A DNA stretch of 64,000 nt from Nocardioides baculatus (GTDB lineage Bacteria; Actinomycetota; Actinomycetes; Propionibacteriales; Nocardioidaceae), in NCBI RefSeq assembly GCF_016735675.1, contig NZ_JAERSG010000004.1, positions 408,870 to 472,869 of the forward strand. Reading direction: 5' to 3'. The notes under the pieces are model-generated. The model worked only from the letters and a program-made list of their open reading frames with translations. It searched no databases and was not told the origin of the DNA. Made by a program: the position numbers and the translations under genes. Of the stretch, positions 53,512 to 62,743 are shown piece after piece; the stretch's first letter is position 1, and every line of letters starts with the position of its first letter.

Positions 53512-54375
53512 ATGCGCGTCCTCTCGATCCAGTCCCACGTCGCCTACGGCCACGTCGGCAACTCCGCGGCCGTCTTCCCGCTCCAGCGCCTCGGCCACGA
53601 GGTGTGGCCGGTGCTGACGGTGAACTTCTCCAACCACACGGGGTACGGCGCGTGGCGCGGGCCGCTGATCGCGGCCGAGGACGTCGCTGCGGTGATCACC
53701 GGCATCGGCGAGCGGGGCGCCTTCGAGTCCTGCGACGCGATCCTGTCCGGCTACCAGGGCTCACCGGAGATCGCCGACGTCATCGCCGACGCGGTCGCGC
53801 AGGTCAAGGCGGCCAACCCCGCGGCGACCTACACCTGCGACCCGGTCATGGGCAACGCGACCTCGGGCTGCTTCGTGAACCCGGCGATCCCGCCGAAGTA
53901 CGTCTCGACCGTCATCCCGGTCGCCGACGTGCTGACGCCCAACCAGTTCGAGCTCGGCTTCATCACCGACCACGACGCCCTGAGCCGTACGTCATCGCTC
54001 GACGACATCCTGTCCGCCGTCGACGAGGTACGTGCCCTCGGCCCGGCGACGGTGCTGGTCACGTCGGTGGATCGCGAGGGTGCGGCCGACGACACGATCG
54101 AGATGCTGGCCGTCACCGGTGACGGTGCGTGGCTGGTGAGCACGCCCCGCCTGCCGATGAAGGCCAACGGCTCCGGCGACATCACTGCCGCGCTCTTCAC
54201 CGCGCACCTGAAGGAGACCGGCTCCCCCGCCGACGCGCTGGCCCGAACGGCCTCGTCGGTCTTCGCCGTGCTCCAGGAGACCCTCGACTCCGGCGAGCGC
54301 GAGCTGCGCCTGATCGCCGCCCAGGGCGCCATCGCCGACCCCGCCTGCGAGTTCGAGGTCGAGCAGGTCCGGTGA
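53512..54375 (+). CDS. pdxY: Pyridoxal kinase
   Basis: This 287-residue ribokinase-superfamily enzyme phosphorylates pyridoxal for PLP salvage. Family features are the start MRVLSIQSHVAYGHVGNSAAVFPLQ, the DPVMGN segment, LTPNQFELGFIT and the C-terminal KANGSGDITAALFTAHL with the catalytic Asp in GSGD. It is leaderless. Its stop overlaps the next gene's start codon. Confidence 0.95.
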   Translation: MRVLSIQSHVAYGHVGNSAAVFPLQRLGHEVWPVLTVNFSNHTGYGAWRGPLIAAEDVAAVITGIGERGAFESCDAILSGYQGSPEIADVIADAVAQVKAANPAATYTCDPVMGNATSGCFVNPAIPPKYVSTVIPVADVLTPNQFELGFITDHDALSRTSSLDDILSAVDEVRALGPATVLVTSVDREGAADDTIEMLAVTGDGAWLVSTPRLPMKANGSGDITAALFTAHLKETGSPADALARTASSVFAVLQETLDSGERELRLIAAQGAIADPACEFEVEQVR

Positions 54376-55112
54376 TGGCCTGTCTCGGGCGAGGTGTGCT
54401 GGTCGCGGCGCTGCTCGCCCTGACCGCGTGCACGACCGCCGGCGAGTCCGGCTCCCCGTCCACCACACCGTCCGCCTCGGACTCGTCCTCGGTCGACGAG
54501 GGCACCGCCGGAGATCCCGTCGCCGTCCCCCTCGGCCCCACGGTCCCGCCGGAGGAGCTGCCTGGCGACGACGGGGAGTTCCTCGAGCAGGCGACGACGA
54601 ACCTCGACGACGCCGACATCGACCTCGGGCTCTCCGACGACGAGCTCGTCGAGCGAGGTCGTACGTTCTGCTCGATCCTGACCGGCGGCGGCATGGTGGC
54701 CGCCAAGGTCGACGTGTGGAGCGGCTCGCTCCAGTTCGACGACGGCAGCGCGGAGGTCTTCGACGCCGCGCTCGACGCCTACTGCCCGGACCTCCGAGAC
54801 GGATACCTGACGATCAGGACCGGGGAGGGGACGGCGAGGCCCACGAGCGAGGAGCGTGCCGACCTGGCCCGCTTCTTCCTCGACTGGCGCGAGGTGCCCA
54901 CGGACGGGCTGACCGACGGTGACCTCTCGACCGACGCCGCGGCCGTCTGCCTGGCGCCGTCAGGCGAGCGATGGCTGCGCAGCAAGGACGTGCGCCGGAC
55001 GCTGCGCCATGTGGATGGGCCCGACCGGGTCTCGTACCTCTTCGCCCTGACCCTGGCCTACTGCGACGACCGCCTGGACGACCTGAAGCAGGCCTTCGCG
55101 TCCGAGGCGTAG
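54375..55112 (+). CDS. Putative lipoprotein with two Cys-containing repeats
   Basis: This 245-residue protein has a lipoprotein signal (GVLVAALLALTAC, lipobox LTAC), a serine/threonine-rich linker and two similar halves. The first runs ...GRTFCSILTGGG...LDAYCPDL and the second ...AAAVCLAPSG...LTLAYCDDRL. The spacing resembles DUF732-type small secreted domains, but I am not certain of the family. The start may be ATG 54375 or the GTG one codon earlier; both touch the pdxY stop, so translation is coupled. Confidence 0.72.
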   Translation: MACLGRGVLVAALLALTACTTAGESGSPSTTPSASDSSSVDEGTAGDPVAVPLGPTVPPEELPGDDGEFLEQATTNLDDADIDLGLSDDELVERGRTFCSILTGGGMVAAKVDVWSGSLQFDDGSAEVFDAALDAYCPDLRDGYLTIRTGEGTARPTSEERADLARFFLDWREVPTDGLTDGDLSTDAAAVCLAPSGERWLRSKDVRRTLRHVDGPDRVSYLFALTLAYCDDRLDDLKQAFASEA

Positions 55113-55147
55113 CCGGTGTCGCGCTGCCCGATTGGCCGGATCAGCGG

Positions 55148-55549
55148 TCAGTAGGACTTCCCGTCGGCGTAACGCTGACGCCGCCACGCACGCCCCTTCC
55201 CGCGGTTGCGCGCCTTGAAGGTCGGCAGCTGGGAGTCGCAGTTGGGGCAGACGAGTCGCAGGTTGTCGCGCTGGTTGTTGGTCGCGTCTCCGTCGACGTG
55301 GTCGAGGACGAGCCTCAGCTCGCTGCCCTGCCAGGTGGTCGAGCACCCGCACAGTGCGCAGCGGTCCAGTTGCTGCTCGAGGAGGTAGGACCGGACGTAG
55401 TGGCTGATGCCGCTGCCCGGCTGGGCGACACCGCTCTCGAGCCAGAGCGCGATGTTGCGCCTGCGTTCCATCGCACGCTGGCAGCGGTTGCTGCAGAAGA
55501 CCTTCTGGTGGCGCTTGGTCAGGGCCGCGCCGCACCCGAGGCAGCTCAT
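55148..55549 (-). CDS. HNH endonuclease family protein
   Basis: This 133-residue protein has an N-terminal zinc-ribbon (CLGCGAAL...FCSNRC) and an HNH core: CALCG, then LDHVDGDATNNQRDNLRLVCPNCDSQLPTFKARN with the catalytic His in DHVDGD and Asn/His-position residues. Such small HNH proteins occur free-standing in many chromosomes, with unknown targets. It converges on the lipoprotein gene. Confidence 0.85.
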   Translation of the reverse strand: MSCLGCGAALTKRHQKVFCSNRCQRAMERRRNIALWLESGVAQPGSGISHYVRSYLLEQQLDRCALCGCSTTWQGSELRLVLDHVDGDATNNQRDNLRLVCPNCDSQLPTFKARNRGKGRAWRRQRYADGKSY

Positions 55550-55580
55550 GGCTGCACGCTAGGGAGCGGGTCCGACAGCG

Positions 55581-55652
55581 AGCCGCGTGAGAGATTCGAA
55601 CTCTCGCAACCCAATTTACAAGATTGGTGCTCTACCCCTGAGCTAACGCGGC
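55581..55652 (-). tRNA. tRNA-Thr (anticodon TGT)
   Basis: A full cloverleaf is readable on the minus strand. The acceptor stem GCCGCGT pairs with ACGCGGC, followed by a D-arm TAGCTCAG...AGAGCA, the anticodon stem CCAAT/ATTGG with loop CTTGTAA (anticodon TGT), and a T-arm GAGAGTTCGAATCTCTC. CCA is not encoded. The TGT anticodon reads ACA/ACG threonine codons. Confidence 0.95.
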
Positions 55653-55704
55653 GTGCGTCCGAGGGACGCGGCGGCAATCCTAGTCAGGCGCTCCGGCTGA
55701 GAGG

Positions 55705-57555
55705 ATGAGGCCCGTGAGCCTCCTCCACCTGCCGCACCACGACGGCTCCCCGCTCTACGTCTCCGACGAGGCACCCGGCCTCGGCGAGACGGTGACGGTG
55801 CGGGTCCGGACGAGCGCCACCGACCCGGTGGACGCGATCTGGCTGCGAACGACCTACGACGCCGAGCCGGTGTTCCACCCGACGACCTCGACGACCGAGG
55901 GCGACGTCGTGTGGTGGGAGGCGGCGCTGCCGGTGCACAACCCGGTGACCCACTACCGCTTCCTGCTGGTGCGGGGCGACGAGCAGCAGTGGCTGACGGG
56001 GGCCGGCACCGTCGACCACGACGTCCCCGACGGCAACGACTTCCGGCTGGCGGCCTTCCCCTCGGCGCCGGACTGGGGTCGCGACGCGGTGGTCTACCAG
56101 GTCTTCCCCGACCGGTTCGCCCGCTCGGCGGCGGCCGACGGGCGCGAGGTCCCGGACTGGGCGCTGGCCGCCGAGTGGGACGACGAGGTCTGCTTCGAGG
56201 GCAACGACCCCCGCACCCCGATGCAGCTGTTCGGCGGAGACCTCGACGGCATCACCGAGCACCTCGACCACGTCGAGCAGGTCGGCGCGGACGTCGTCTA
56301 CACGACGCCGGTCTTCCCGGGTGAGAGCAACCACCGCTACAACGCGACCACCTTCACCGAGGTCGATCCGCTGCTCGGCGGCGACGAGGCCTACGCGCGC
56401 CTCAGCGAGGCGGTCCACGCCCGCGGCTGGCGGATCCTCGGCGACCTGACGACCAACCACACGGGCGACACCCACGAGTGGTTCCTGTCCGCGGTCGACG
56501 GCGTCGACGACCCGCACCGGTCCTTCTACTACTTCGAGGAGGACGGCACCTACGCGTGCTGGATGGGCCACGGCACGCTGCCCAAGATCAACCACGCCAA
56601 CCGCGACGTCCGGCACGCGATGGTCGAGGGACCGGACTCGGTGGTCGGCCGCTGGCTCCGGCCGCCGTACGACGTCGACGGCTGGCGCATCGACGTCGCC
56701 AACATGACGGGCCGGCTGGCCGACATCGACGTCGCGCACGAGGTCGCGCAGGCGGTGCGCGCCACCGCCGCCGAGCTGCGCGCGGACCCGTGGGTCATCG
56801 GCGAGCACAACCACGACGCCACCGGTGACGTCGACGGTGACGGCTGGCACGGCACGATGAACTACTCCGGCTTCTCGTGGCCGGTGTGGTCCTGGCTGCG
56901 CGACCCGTCGTCACCGGCCCGGGCCTTCGGCCGTCCGGTGCCGGTCCCGCGGCGCGACGGCCCGACGGTCGTCGAGACGCTCCGCGCCTGGCAGGGCACG
57001 TTGGGCTGGCGGGCCACCGCGTCGAGCTGGAACATCCTCGGCTCCCACGACTCCGCCCGGATCCGCACGGTGGTCGGCGGCGACGCCGCGGTGCACCGGG
57101 TGGCGGCCGGCCTGCAGTTCACCCTGCCCGGCGTGCCGATGCTGTTCGCCGGCGACGAGATCGGGCTCGAGGGCGTCAACGGCGAGGACTCACGCCGCAC
57201 GATGCCGTGGCACCGGCCCGACGACTGGGACCGCACCACCCTGGCGGCGTACGCCGACCTCGCGACGGCACGCCGCGCCCACGTCGCCCTCCGACGCGGC
57301 GGGCTGCGCTGGGCGCACGTCGACGACGACAGCATCGCCTTCGTGCGCGAGCACCCGGACGGATCGGTCCTGGTCGTCGCCCGCAGGGCGGCAGCACCCG
57401 GGTTCACGCTGCCGCTCGGGCCGGCCCGGCACGTCTTCGGCTCGGAGCCCGGCGGCGCCGACCTCACGACCGGACCGGACGGCGTGGAGGTGCCGGCGAC
57501 CGACGGTCCGCGCGTGGACATCTGGGCCCTCGGCAGCGCGACGGCAGAGGGCTAG
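55705..57555 (+). CDS. GH13 alpha-glucosidase / maltodextrin-hydrolase-like enzyme
   Basis: This 616-residue glycoside hydrolase has an N-terminal all-beta domain (about 1-110) and a GH13 barrel with region I DLTTNHTGD, region II DGWRIDVAN (nucleophile Asp), region III VIGEHNHD (acid Glu) and region IV LGSHDSARI. It resembles neopullulanase/maltogenic amylase enzymes acting on malto-oligosaccharides. No signal peptide is seen, so it is cytosolic. Start ATG 55705 or GTG 55714 is possible. It is followed by the DUF4032 gene with its own promoter. Confidence 0.9.
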   Translation: MRPVSLLHLPHHDGSPLYVSDEAPGLGETVTVRVRTSATDPVDAIWLRTTYDAEPVFHPTTSTTEGDVVWWEAALPVHNPVTHYRFLLVRGDEQQWLTGAGTVDHDVPDGNDFRLAAFPSAPDWGRDAVVYQVFPDRFARSAAADGREVPDWALAAEWDDEVCFEGNDPRTPMQLFGGDLDGITEHLDHVEQVGADVVYTTPVFPGESNHRYNATTFTEVDPLLGGDEAYARLSEAVHARGWRILGDLTTNHTGDTHEWFLSAVDGVDDPHRSFYYFEEDGTYACWMGHGTLPKINHANRDVRHAMVEGPDSVVGRWLRPPYDVDGWRIDVANMTGRLADIDVAHEVAQAVRATAAELRADPWVIGEHNHDATGDVDGDGWHGTMNYSGFSWPVWSWLRDPSSPARAFGRPVPVPRRDGPTVVETLRAWQGTLGWRATASSWNILGSHDSARIRTVVGGDAAVHRVAAGLQFTLPGVPMLFAGDEIGLEGVNGEDSRRTMPWHRPDDWDRTTLAAYADLATARRAHVALRRGGLRWAHVDDDSIAFVREHPDGSVLVVARRAAAPGFTLPLGPARHVFGSEPGGADLTTGPDGVEVPATDGPRVDIWALGSATAEG

Positions 57556-57564
57556 GGTCCAGCC
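57553..57564 (+). promoter_or_regulatory. Leaderless -10 element of the DUF4032 gene
   Basis: TAGGGT at 57553-57558 overlaps the stop of the GH13 gene. After 6 nt comes the ATG at 57565. Confidence 0.6.
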
Positions 57565-58788
57565 ATGGCCATGCGGATCGTCGCCAACCGGCCGGACCCG
57601 GCCATCCTGACCCTGCCGTGGCACCTGCCGCTCGAGGAGTGGCCGGACGACGTCGTCGTACCCCTCCCACGCGGGTTGTCGCGCCACGTCGTGCGCATCG
57701 TGCGGCTCGGCGACCGGGTCTACGCCGTCAAGGAGACGCAGGACGACATCGCCTTCCGCGAGTACAAGCTGCTCCGCGACCTCCAGCGGATCGGGATGCC
57801 GGCGGTCGTCGCGCAGGGCGTGGTCACCGGCCGCGAGGACGAGGACGACAACGAGCTGCCGGCGGCCCTGATCACCCGGCACCTCCAGTTCTCGCTCCCC
57901 TACCGCAGCCTCTTCAGCCGCGGCATGACCGCCGAGCACGTCCCCACGCTGATCGACGCGATCGTCGTGCTGCTCGTCCGCCTGCACCTGGCCGGCTTCT
58001 ACTGGGGCGACGTGTCGCTGTCCAACGTGCTGTTCCGCCGCAACGCCGGCGAGTTCTCGGCCTACCTCGTGGACGCCGAGACCGGCGAGCTGCGCGACGA
58101 GGTCAGCGAGCGGATGCGGGAGTACGACATCACCGTCGGCTGCGAGAACATCTTCGCCGAGCTGATGGACCTCGAGGCCAGCGGCGCCGTGCACGAGATC
58201 GACGGCTTCCAGATCATCGAGCACCTGCGCACCCGCTACGAGGCGCTGTGGGCCGAGCTCACCGGGCTGGAGGAGTTCCGCGCCGACGAGATGTGGCGCA
58301 TCGAGCGACGCGTGGAGCGGCTCAACGAGCTCGGCTTCGACGTCGACGAGCTCGACATCGTCACCGACCTCGACGGCGACACCATCCGGATCCAGCCCAA
58401 GGTCGTCGACCTCGGCCACCACGCCCGGGAGATCCAGGCGCTGACGGGCATGAGCGTCGAGGAGAACCAGGCCCGTCGGCTGCTCAACGACCTGGCCGCC
58501 TTCACCGCGCACTTCGACCTCGGCCGCGAGGACCGACAGCTCGTGGCGAGCAGGTGGATGCACGAGATCTTCGAGCCGATCATGGCGATGATCCCGCCCG
58601 ACGCGACTGGCAAGCTCGAGCCCGCCGAGGTCTTCCACGAGATCCTCGAGCACCGGTGGTACCTCTCCGAGCAGGCCGGTCAGCAGGTCGACATCTTCGA
58701 CACCGCCCGCGACTACATCGCCCGGTTCCTCGCCGCCAAGCCCGACGAGGCGATCACGGGCGACGAGGCGATCACGGAGCCGGAGTGA
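57565..58788 (+). CDS. DUF4032 kinase-like protein
   Basis: This 407-residue protein has a kinase-like N-terminal half: RVYAVKETQDDIAFREYKLL (Lys), a LITRHL hinge, WGDVSLSNVLFRRN (catalytic-loop Asp and Asn) and YLVDAETGEL (DFG-like DAE). A DUF4032 domain follows (about 240-390), with a tandem DEAITG repeat at the end. The family is actinobacterial and sometimes annotated as lipopolysaccharide-kinase-like; its substrate is unknown. It overlaps the convergent metallophosphoesterase gene by 17 nt. Confidence 0.83.
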   Translation: MAMRIVANRPDPAILTLPWHLPLEEWPDDVVVPLPRGLSRHVVRIVRLGDRVYAVKETQDDIAFREYKLLRDLQRIGMPAVVAQGVVTGREDEDDNELPAALITRHLQFSLPYRSLFSRGMTAEHVPTLIDAIVVLLVRLHLAGFYWGDVSLSNVLFRRNAGEFSAYLVDAETGELRDEVSERMREYDITVGCENIFAELMDLEASGAVHEIDGFQIIEHLRTRYEALWAELTGLEEFRADEMWRIERRVERLNELGFDVDELDIVTDLDGDTIRIQPKVVDLGHHAREIQALTGMSVEENQARRLLNDLAAFTAHFDLGREDRQLVASRWMHEIFEPIMAMIPPDATGKLEPAEVFHEILEHRWYLSEQAGQQVDIFDTARDYIARFLAAKPDEAITGDEAITEPE

Positions 58789-60280
58789 TCGCCGCCCAGT
58801 CGCCCACCAACCAGGAGCCGTCGGTGCGCAGCCGCACCCACTGGAGGCCGATCGGTCGCCCGTCGGCGTACGTCACCAGGCTGACGTCGGCGTCACGCCG
58901 CGGCTTGCTGCCGAGCGCGATGGCGTACGCCGCTCCGCCGGTGGTGCCGTTGGTCCACGTCCAGCCCGACTCGCCGCCCTCGCCCGTCACCTCGGTCGGT
59001 CCGGACTGGACGTGCGTGTGGCCGCCGAGCACGAGGTCGACGCAGCCACGGGCGAGGGCCTCGGCACCGAGGTTCGCGTCGTGCACGAGGACGGTGCTCA
59101 CGCGCTCGCCGTCGTCGGCGGCGGCGCAGGCGGCGTCGGCGAGCCGCTCCCCCACCTCGGTGAAGCTGAGGCCCGACTCGTCGCGCCAGTTGCCGAGCCC
59201 GCTGCTGCGCGGGTCGTCGACGCCGAGCAGGGTGCCGCCCCACGGGGCGTCGACCGTCTCGCCGGCCAGCATCGTCCAGCCCGCGTCGGCGAGGTAGGTG
59301 CTGACGAAGGTGCCGTGGTCGTGGTTGCCGGCGACGCCGAAGCGGTCCCAGTCGTCGAACGCGGCGACCAGCGAGTCGAGGCTGAACGCCTCCCAGGGCT
59401 GACCGGTGGAGGTGTCGTCGCCGGCGTCGAGCACCACGGTTGCCCCGGCTGCGTCGCCGATCGCGCGGGCGACCCGGTCCATGCCGATGTTGTCGTGGCG
59501 GTCGCTCACCACGAGCGCGACGGTCTCGCCGTCCTCGGGCTGCCGGACGTCGAGGTCGGTGGCTCCCTCGGCAGCGGTGGAGTAGAACTCCTTGCTCCTG
59601 TCGTAGGTGTCGATCGCGCTGAGCACGAGCCGCTTGCTCTGTGTCGTGACCGGGCCGGAGCGGACCTCGATGTCGCGCACCTCGGCAGGCAGCTCGACGT
59701 CGGGACCGGCGAGCTCGGCCAGCGTCTGCCAGGTCCCCTGCTCCTCCTGGGTCTCCTCGCTCGACTCCCACGGCTGCCAGATCAGCAGCGGGAGCACGGC
59801 CAGCAACGCCGCGGCCAGCACGCCCTGGCGCGTGCCGAGGCCGCGGAAGAGCTGCCCGCGCCGGTGTCGGCCGAGGAGCAGGAAGACGGCGATCGGCAGC
59901 AGGCCCACGCCCAGCCCGCGGATCGCGGCCGAGACCGCCATGTCGACCACGACGCCCCGCACCTTCTCGATCGGTGCGGTCGGGTCACCCGCGATGTAGG
60001 CGTAGCGCTCGACCAGCTCCTCGATGGAGCCGACCTCGGTCTTGCCGAGGCTGATCGTGACGCCGATGGGTCCGACGTCGCGGAACCGGAAGTCCGGCAG
60101 CAGCGGACCCGTCTGCACGACGGCGTCGTTCGCCAGCGTGGGGCGTACGACGGCGTCGTGCCCGACCAGGACGGTCGTCCGACTGCTGTTGAGGAAGAGC
60201 GAGACCGCGACCACCAGCCCGAGCGCCACGCTGCCGGCCAGCAGCAGCGCGCCGACGAGCAGGCGGCGTGGGGTGCTCAT
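58772..60280 (-). CDS. Membrane-anchored metallophosphoesterase
   Basis: This 502-residue protein has an N-terminal helix (about 8-30) and two more hydrophobic segments (about 115-135 and 150-170). A calcineurin-like phosphoesterase domain (about 255-470) is next: ALVVSDRHDNI (metal site; DRHDN replaces the usual DxH), VLDAGDDTS, FGVAGNHDHGTF, STVLVHD and VLGGHTHVQSG. It probably faces outside and hydrolyses a phosphodiester or phosphomonoester. The start overlaps the rlmB stop by 4 nt. Confidence 0.87.
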   Translation of the reverse strand: MSTPRRLLVGALLLAGSVALGLVVAVSLFLNSSRTTVLVGHDAVVRPTLANDAVVQTGPLLPDFRFRDVGPIGVTISLGKTEVGSIEELVERYAYIAGDPTAPIEKVRGVVVDMAVSAAIRGLGVGLLPIAVFLLLGRHRRGQLFRGLGTRQGVLAAALLAVLPLLIWQPWESSEETQEEQGTWQTLAELAGPDVELPAEVRDIEVRSGPVTTQSKRLVLSAIDTYDRSKEFYSTAAEGATDLDVRQPEDGETVALVVSDRHDNIGMDRVARAIGDAAGATVVLDAGDDTSTGQPWEAFSLDSLVAAFDDWDRFGVAGNHDHGTFVSTYLADAGWTMLAGETVDAPWGGTLLGVDDPRSSGLGNWRDESGLSFTEVGERLADAACAAADDGERVSTVLVHDANLGAEALARGCVDLVLGGHTHVQSGPTEVTGEGGESGWTWTNGTTGGAAYAIALGSKPRRDADVSLVTYADGRPIGLQWVRLRTDGSWLVGDWAAITPAP

Positions 60281-61239
60281 CCTGACTGGCGGGCCTGCGA
60301 GATCGCGTAGAGGGCGACCGAGGCGGCCACACCGGCGTTGAGGGACTCGAGCTGGCCGGCCATCGGGATCGAGACGATCTGGTCGCACGTCTCGGCGACC
60401 AGGCGACCGAGCCCGGAGCCCTCGGAGCCGACGACGACCACCAGCGGTCCGTCGGCGAGCCCGCCGGGTGCGACGAGATCGGGCAGCGAGATGTCACCGT
60501 CGGCGGCCAGGCCGACGACCATGCAGCCCGCCTCCTGGTAGGCCTTGAGCTGGCGGGTCAGGTTGACCGTCTGGGCGATCGGCAGGCGGGCGGCCGCTCC
60601 GGCACTGGTCTTCCAGGCCGAGGCGGTCATCCCGGCCGCGCGCCGCTCGGGGATGAGCACGCCGTGCGCGCCGAAGCCGGCGGCCGAGCGCACCACGGCC
60701 CCGAGGTTGCGGGGGTCGGTGACCGAGTCCAGCGCGACGATGAGCGCCGGCTCCTTGGCCTCGTCGGCGCGGTCGAGCAGGTCGTCGGCGTGGGCGTACT
60801 CGTAGGCCGGCAACCGGGCCGCGAGGCCCTGGTGCACGGCGCCGCTGGTCATCCGGTCCATCTCGTTGCGGGTGACCTCGAGCAGCTTGACGCCCTGCTC
60901 GGCGGCCAGCTTGAAGGCCTCGCGCAGCCGGTTGTCGCGCTCGGCGCCCTCGGCGACGTAGATCGCCGTCACCGGTACGTTGCCGCGCAGCAGCTCGACC
61001 ACGGAGTTGCGGCCGGCAGCCCACTCGGCGTCGGCCGACGTACGCCGCCTGGGACGGGTGTCCTTCGCCTTCTCGGCGCGCTTCGCGGCCTTGTGCGCCT
61101 GGTGGTAGGGGCGGTCCTTGGCCTTGGGCGTCGGACCCTTGCCCTCGAGACCGCGGCGCACCCGGCCGCCGGACCCAGCAGTGGGGTTGCCCTTGCCGGT
61201 CTTCTTGATGGCGCCCTTGCGCTTGGAATTGCCGGCCAT
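60277..61239 (-). CDS. rlmB: 23S rRNA (guanosine-2'-O-)-methyltransferase RlmB (TrmH family)
   Basis: This 320-residue SPOUT methyltransferase methylates the ribose of G2251 in 23S rRNA. A basic N-terminal extension (about 1-80, rich in Lys/Arg/Gly) precedes the substrate-binding domain (NSVVELLRGN) and the SpoU catalytic domain with the knot: DSVTDPRNLGAVVRSAAGFGAHGVLI, VVVGSEGSGLGRLV and SIPMAGQLESLNAGVAASVALY. It follows cysS by 1 nt and overlaps the phosphoesterase gene. Confidence 0.95.
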   Translation of the reverse strand: MAGNSKRKGAIKKTGKGNPTAGSGGRVRRGLEGKGPTPKAKDRPYHQAHKAAKRAEKAKDTRPRRRTSADAEWAAGRNSVVELLRGNVPVTAIYVAEGAERDNRLREAFKLAAEQGVKLLEVTRNEMDRMTSGAVHQGLAARLPAYEYAHADDLLDRADEAKEPALIVALDSVTDPRNLGAVVRSAAGFGAHGVLIPERRAAGMTASAWKTSAGAAARLPIAQTVNLTRQLKAYQEAGCMVVGLAADGDISLPDLVAPGGLADGPLVVVVGSEGSGLGRLVAETCDQIVSIPMAGQLESLNAGVAASVALYAISQARQSG

Positions 61240-61240
61240 G

Positions 61241-62647
61241 TCAGCTCACGCTCCACTTCGGGCCGGTGGGAGTGTCCTCGACCTCGACACCGGCGTTCTT
61301 GATCTGGTCGCGGATCGCGTCGGCGCGGGCCCAGTCCTTGGCCTCGCGAGCCGCCGTCCGCTCGGCCAGCAGTCCCTGCACCAGCGCGTCGATCACGTCG
61401 GTGAGCTTGTCGTCGTTGCCGGAGCCGGTCGCCCACGCCTCGTCGGCCGGGTTGAGGCCGAGCACGTCGAGCATCGCGAGGACCTCGCCGAACGTCCGGC
61501 TCAGCTCGTCGGACGCGCCGTCGGCGAGCAGCCGGTTGCCCTCGCGGACGGAGTCGTGGATGACCGCGACGGCCGCGGGTGTCCCGAGGTCGTCGTCCAT
61601 CGCCTGCACGAAGGCGTCCGGGAGCGAGGCGAACCAGCTGCCCACCACACCGGAGGCCCGGTCGAGGAAGTCCTCGATCCGACGGAAGCCCTTCGCCGCC
61701 TCGTCGAGCGCCTCGAAGCTGAACTCGACGTGCGAGCGGTAGTGGGCCGAGACCATGTAGTAGCGCAGCTCGATGCCGCGCACGCGCTCGAGCACCGACG
61801 GGACCAGCAGCGAGTTGCCGAGCGACTTGCTCATCTTCTCGCCGGCGGTGGTGATCCAGGCGTTGTGCAGCCAGTACGACGAGAACGGCCGGCCGGCGGC
61901 GCGGGACTGGGCCTGCTCGTTCTCGTGGTGCGGGAACCGCAGGTCGACGCCGCCGCCGTGGATGTCGAAGGCCGGGCCGAGGTACTTGCCGGCCATGGCC
62001 GAGCACTCGATGTGCCAACCGGGTCGCCCGGGGCCATAAGGGGACGGCCAGGCCGCGGTCTGCGGCTCGGTCTCCTTCTTCCAGCCCTTCCAGAGCGCGA
62101 AGTCGCGCGGGTCGCGCTTGCCGCGCGGGTCGGCGTCGCCCGCCGGCTCCATGTCCTCGACCTTCTGTCGGGTCAGCTCGCCGTAGGCCGGCCAGCTGCG
62201 GACGTCGAAGTAGACGTCGCCACTGCCGTCCTCGGCCACGTAGGCGTGGCCCCGGGCGATCAGCTGCTCGATCAGCTCGATGATCTCCGGGACGTGACCG
62301 GTCGCGCCCGGCTCGTACGTCGGTGGGAGCACGTTGATCGCGGCCAGGGCCCGGTCGAGCTCGCGCTTCATCGCGGCAGCGAGGGCGTACCAGTGGATGC
62401 CCTGCTCCTGGGACTTGGCGAGGATCTTGTCGTCGATGTCGGTGACGTTGCGGATGAAGTCGACGGTGTAGCCGGTGGCCGTGAGCCAGCGGCGCAGCAC
62501 GTCGAAGTTCACTGCCGAGCGGACGTGCCCGACGTGCGGCTCGGACTGGACGGTGAGGCCACACACGTAGATCCCCGCCCGGCCCTGCTCCAGGGGGACG
62601 AAGTCGCGCGTCTCACGCGTCGCGGTGTCGTGGAGCCTCAGAGTCAC
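61241..62647 (-). CDS. cysS: Cysteinyl-tRNA synthetase
   Basis: This 468-residue class I synthetase charges tRNA-Cys. The HIGH-type motif reads [12 protein letters not shown], the zinc ligands include Cys in YVCGLTVQ and [14 protein letters not shown], and the KMSKSLGNS loop is present. A DALR-type C-terminal domain follows. It starts with GTG 62647, 6 nt after a TAGACT box. It is co-transcribed with rlmB downstream, a common arrangement in actinobacteria. Confidence 0.96.
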   Translation of the reverse strand: MTLRLHDTATRETRDFVPLEQGRAGIYVCGLTVQSEPHVGHVRSAVNFDVLRRWLTATGYTVDFIRNVTDIDDKILAKSQEQGIHWYALAAAMKRELDRALAAINVLPPTYEPGATGHVPEIIELIEQLIARGHAYVAEDGSGDVYFDVRSWPAYGELTRQKVEDMEPAGDADPRGKRDPRDFALWKGWKKETEPQTAAWPSPYGPGRPGWHIECSAMAGKYLGPAFDIHGGGVDLRFPHHENEQAQSRAAGRPFSSYWLHNAWITTAGEKMSKSLGNSLLVPSVLERVRGIELRYYMVSAHYRSHVEFSFEALDEAAKGFRRIEDFLDRASGVVGSWFASLPDAFVQAMDDDLGTPAAVAVIHDSVREGNRLLADGASDELSRTFGEVLAMLDVLGLNPADEAWATGSGNDDKLTDVIDALVQGLLAERTAAREAKDWARADAIRDQIKNAGVEVEDTPTGPKWSVS

Positions 62648-62659
62648 CCGCAGAGTCTA
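62648..62659 (-). promoter_or_regulatory. Leaderless -10 element of cysS
   Basis: TAGACT (62659-62654, minus strand) is followed by 6 nt and the GTG at 62647. Confidence 0.65.
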
Positions 62660-62682
62660 GGGGCGCAAGCGGGACAACGAAG

Positions 62683-62717
62683 AAGTCCCGAGCCACCGTG
62701 GGGGTGGCTCGGGACTT
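62683..62717 (-). terminator. Hairpin terminator of the Ig-repeat gene
   Basis: AAGTCCCGAGCCACC (62683-62697) pairs perfectly with 62703-62717 across a 5-nt loop. On the minus strand it is followed by a T-rich TCTTCGTTGT tract. It lies 27 nt after the stop of the Ig-repeat gene and ahead of the cysS promoter. Confidence 0.9.
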
Positions 62718-62743
62718 TCCTCGGTGCGGGGACGGCCGGGGGC

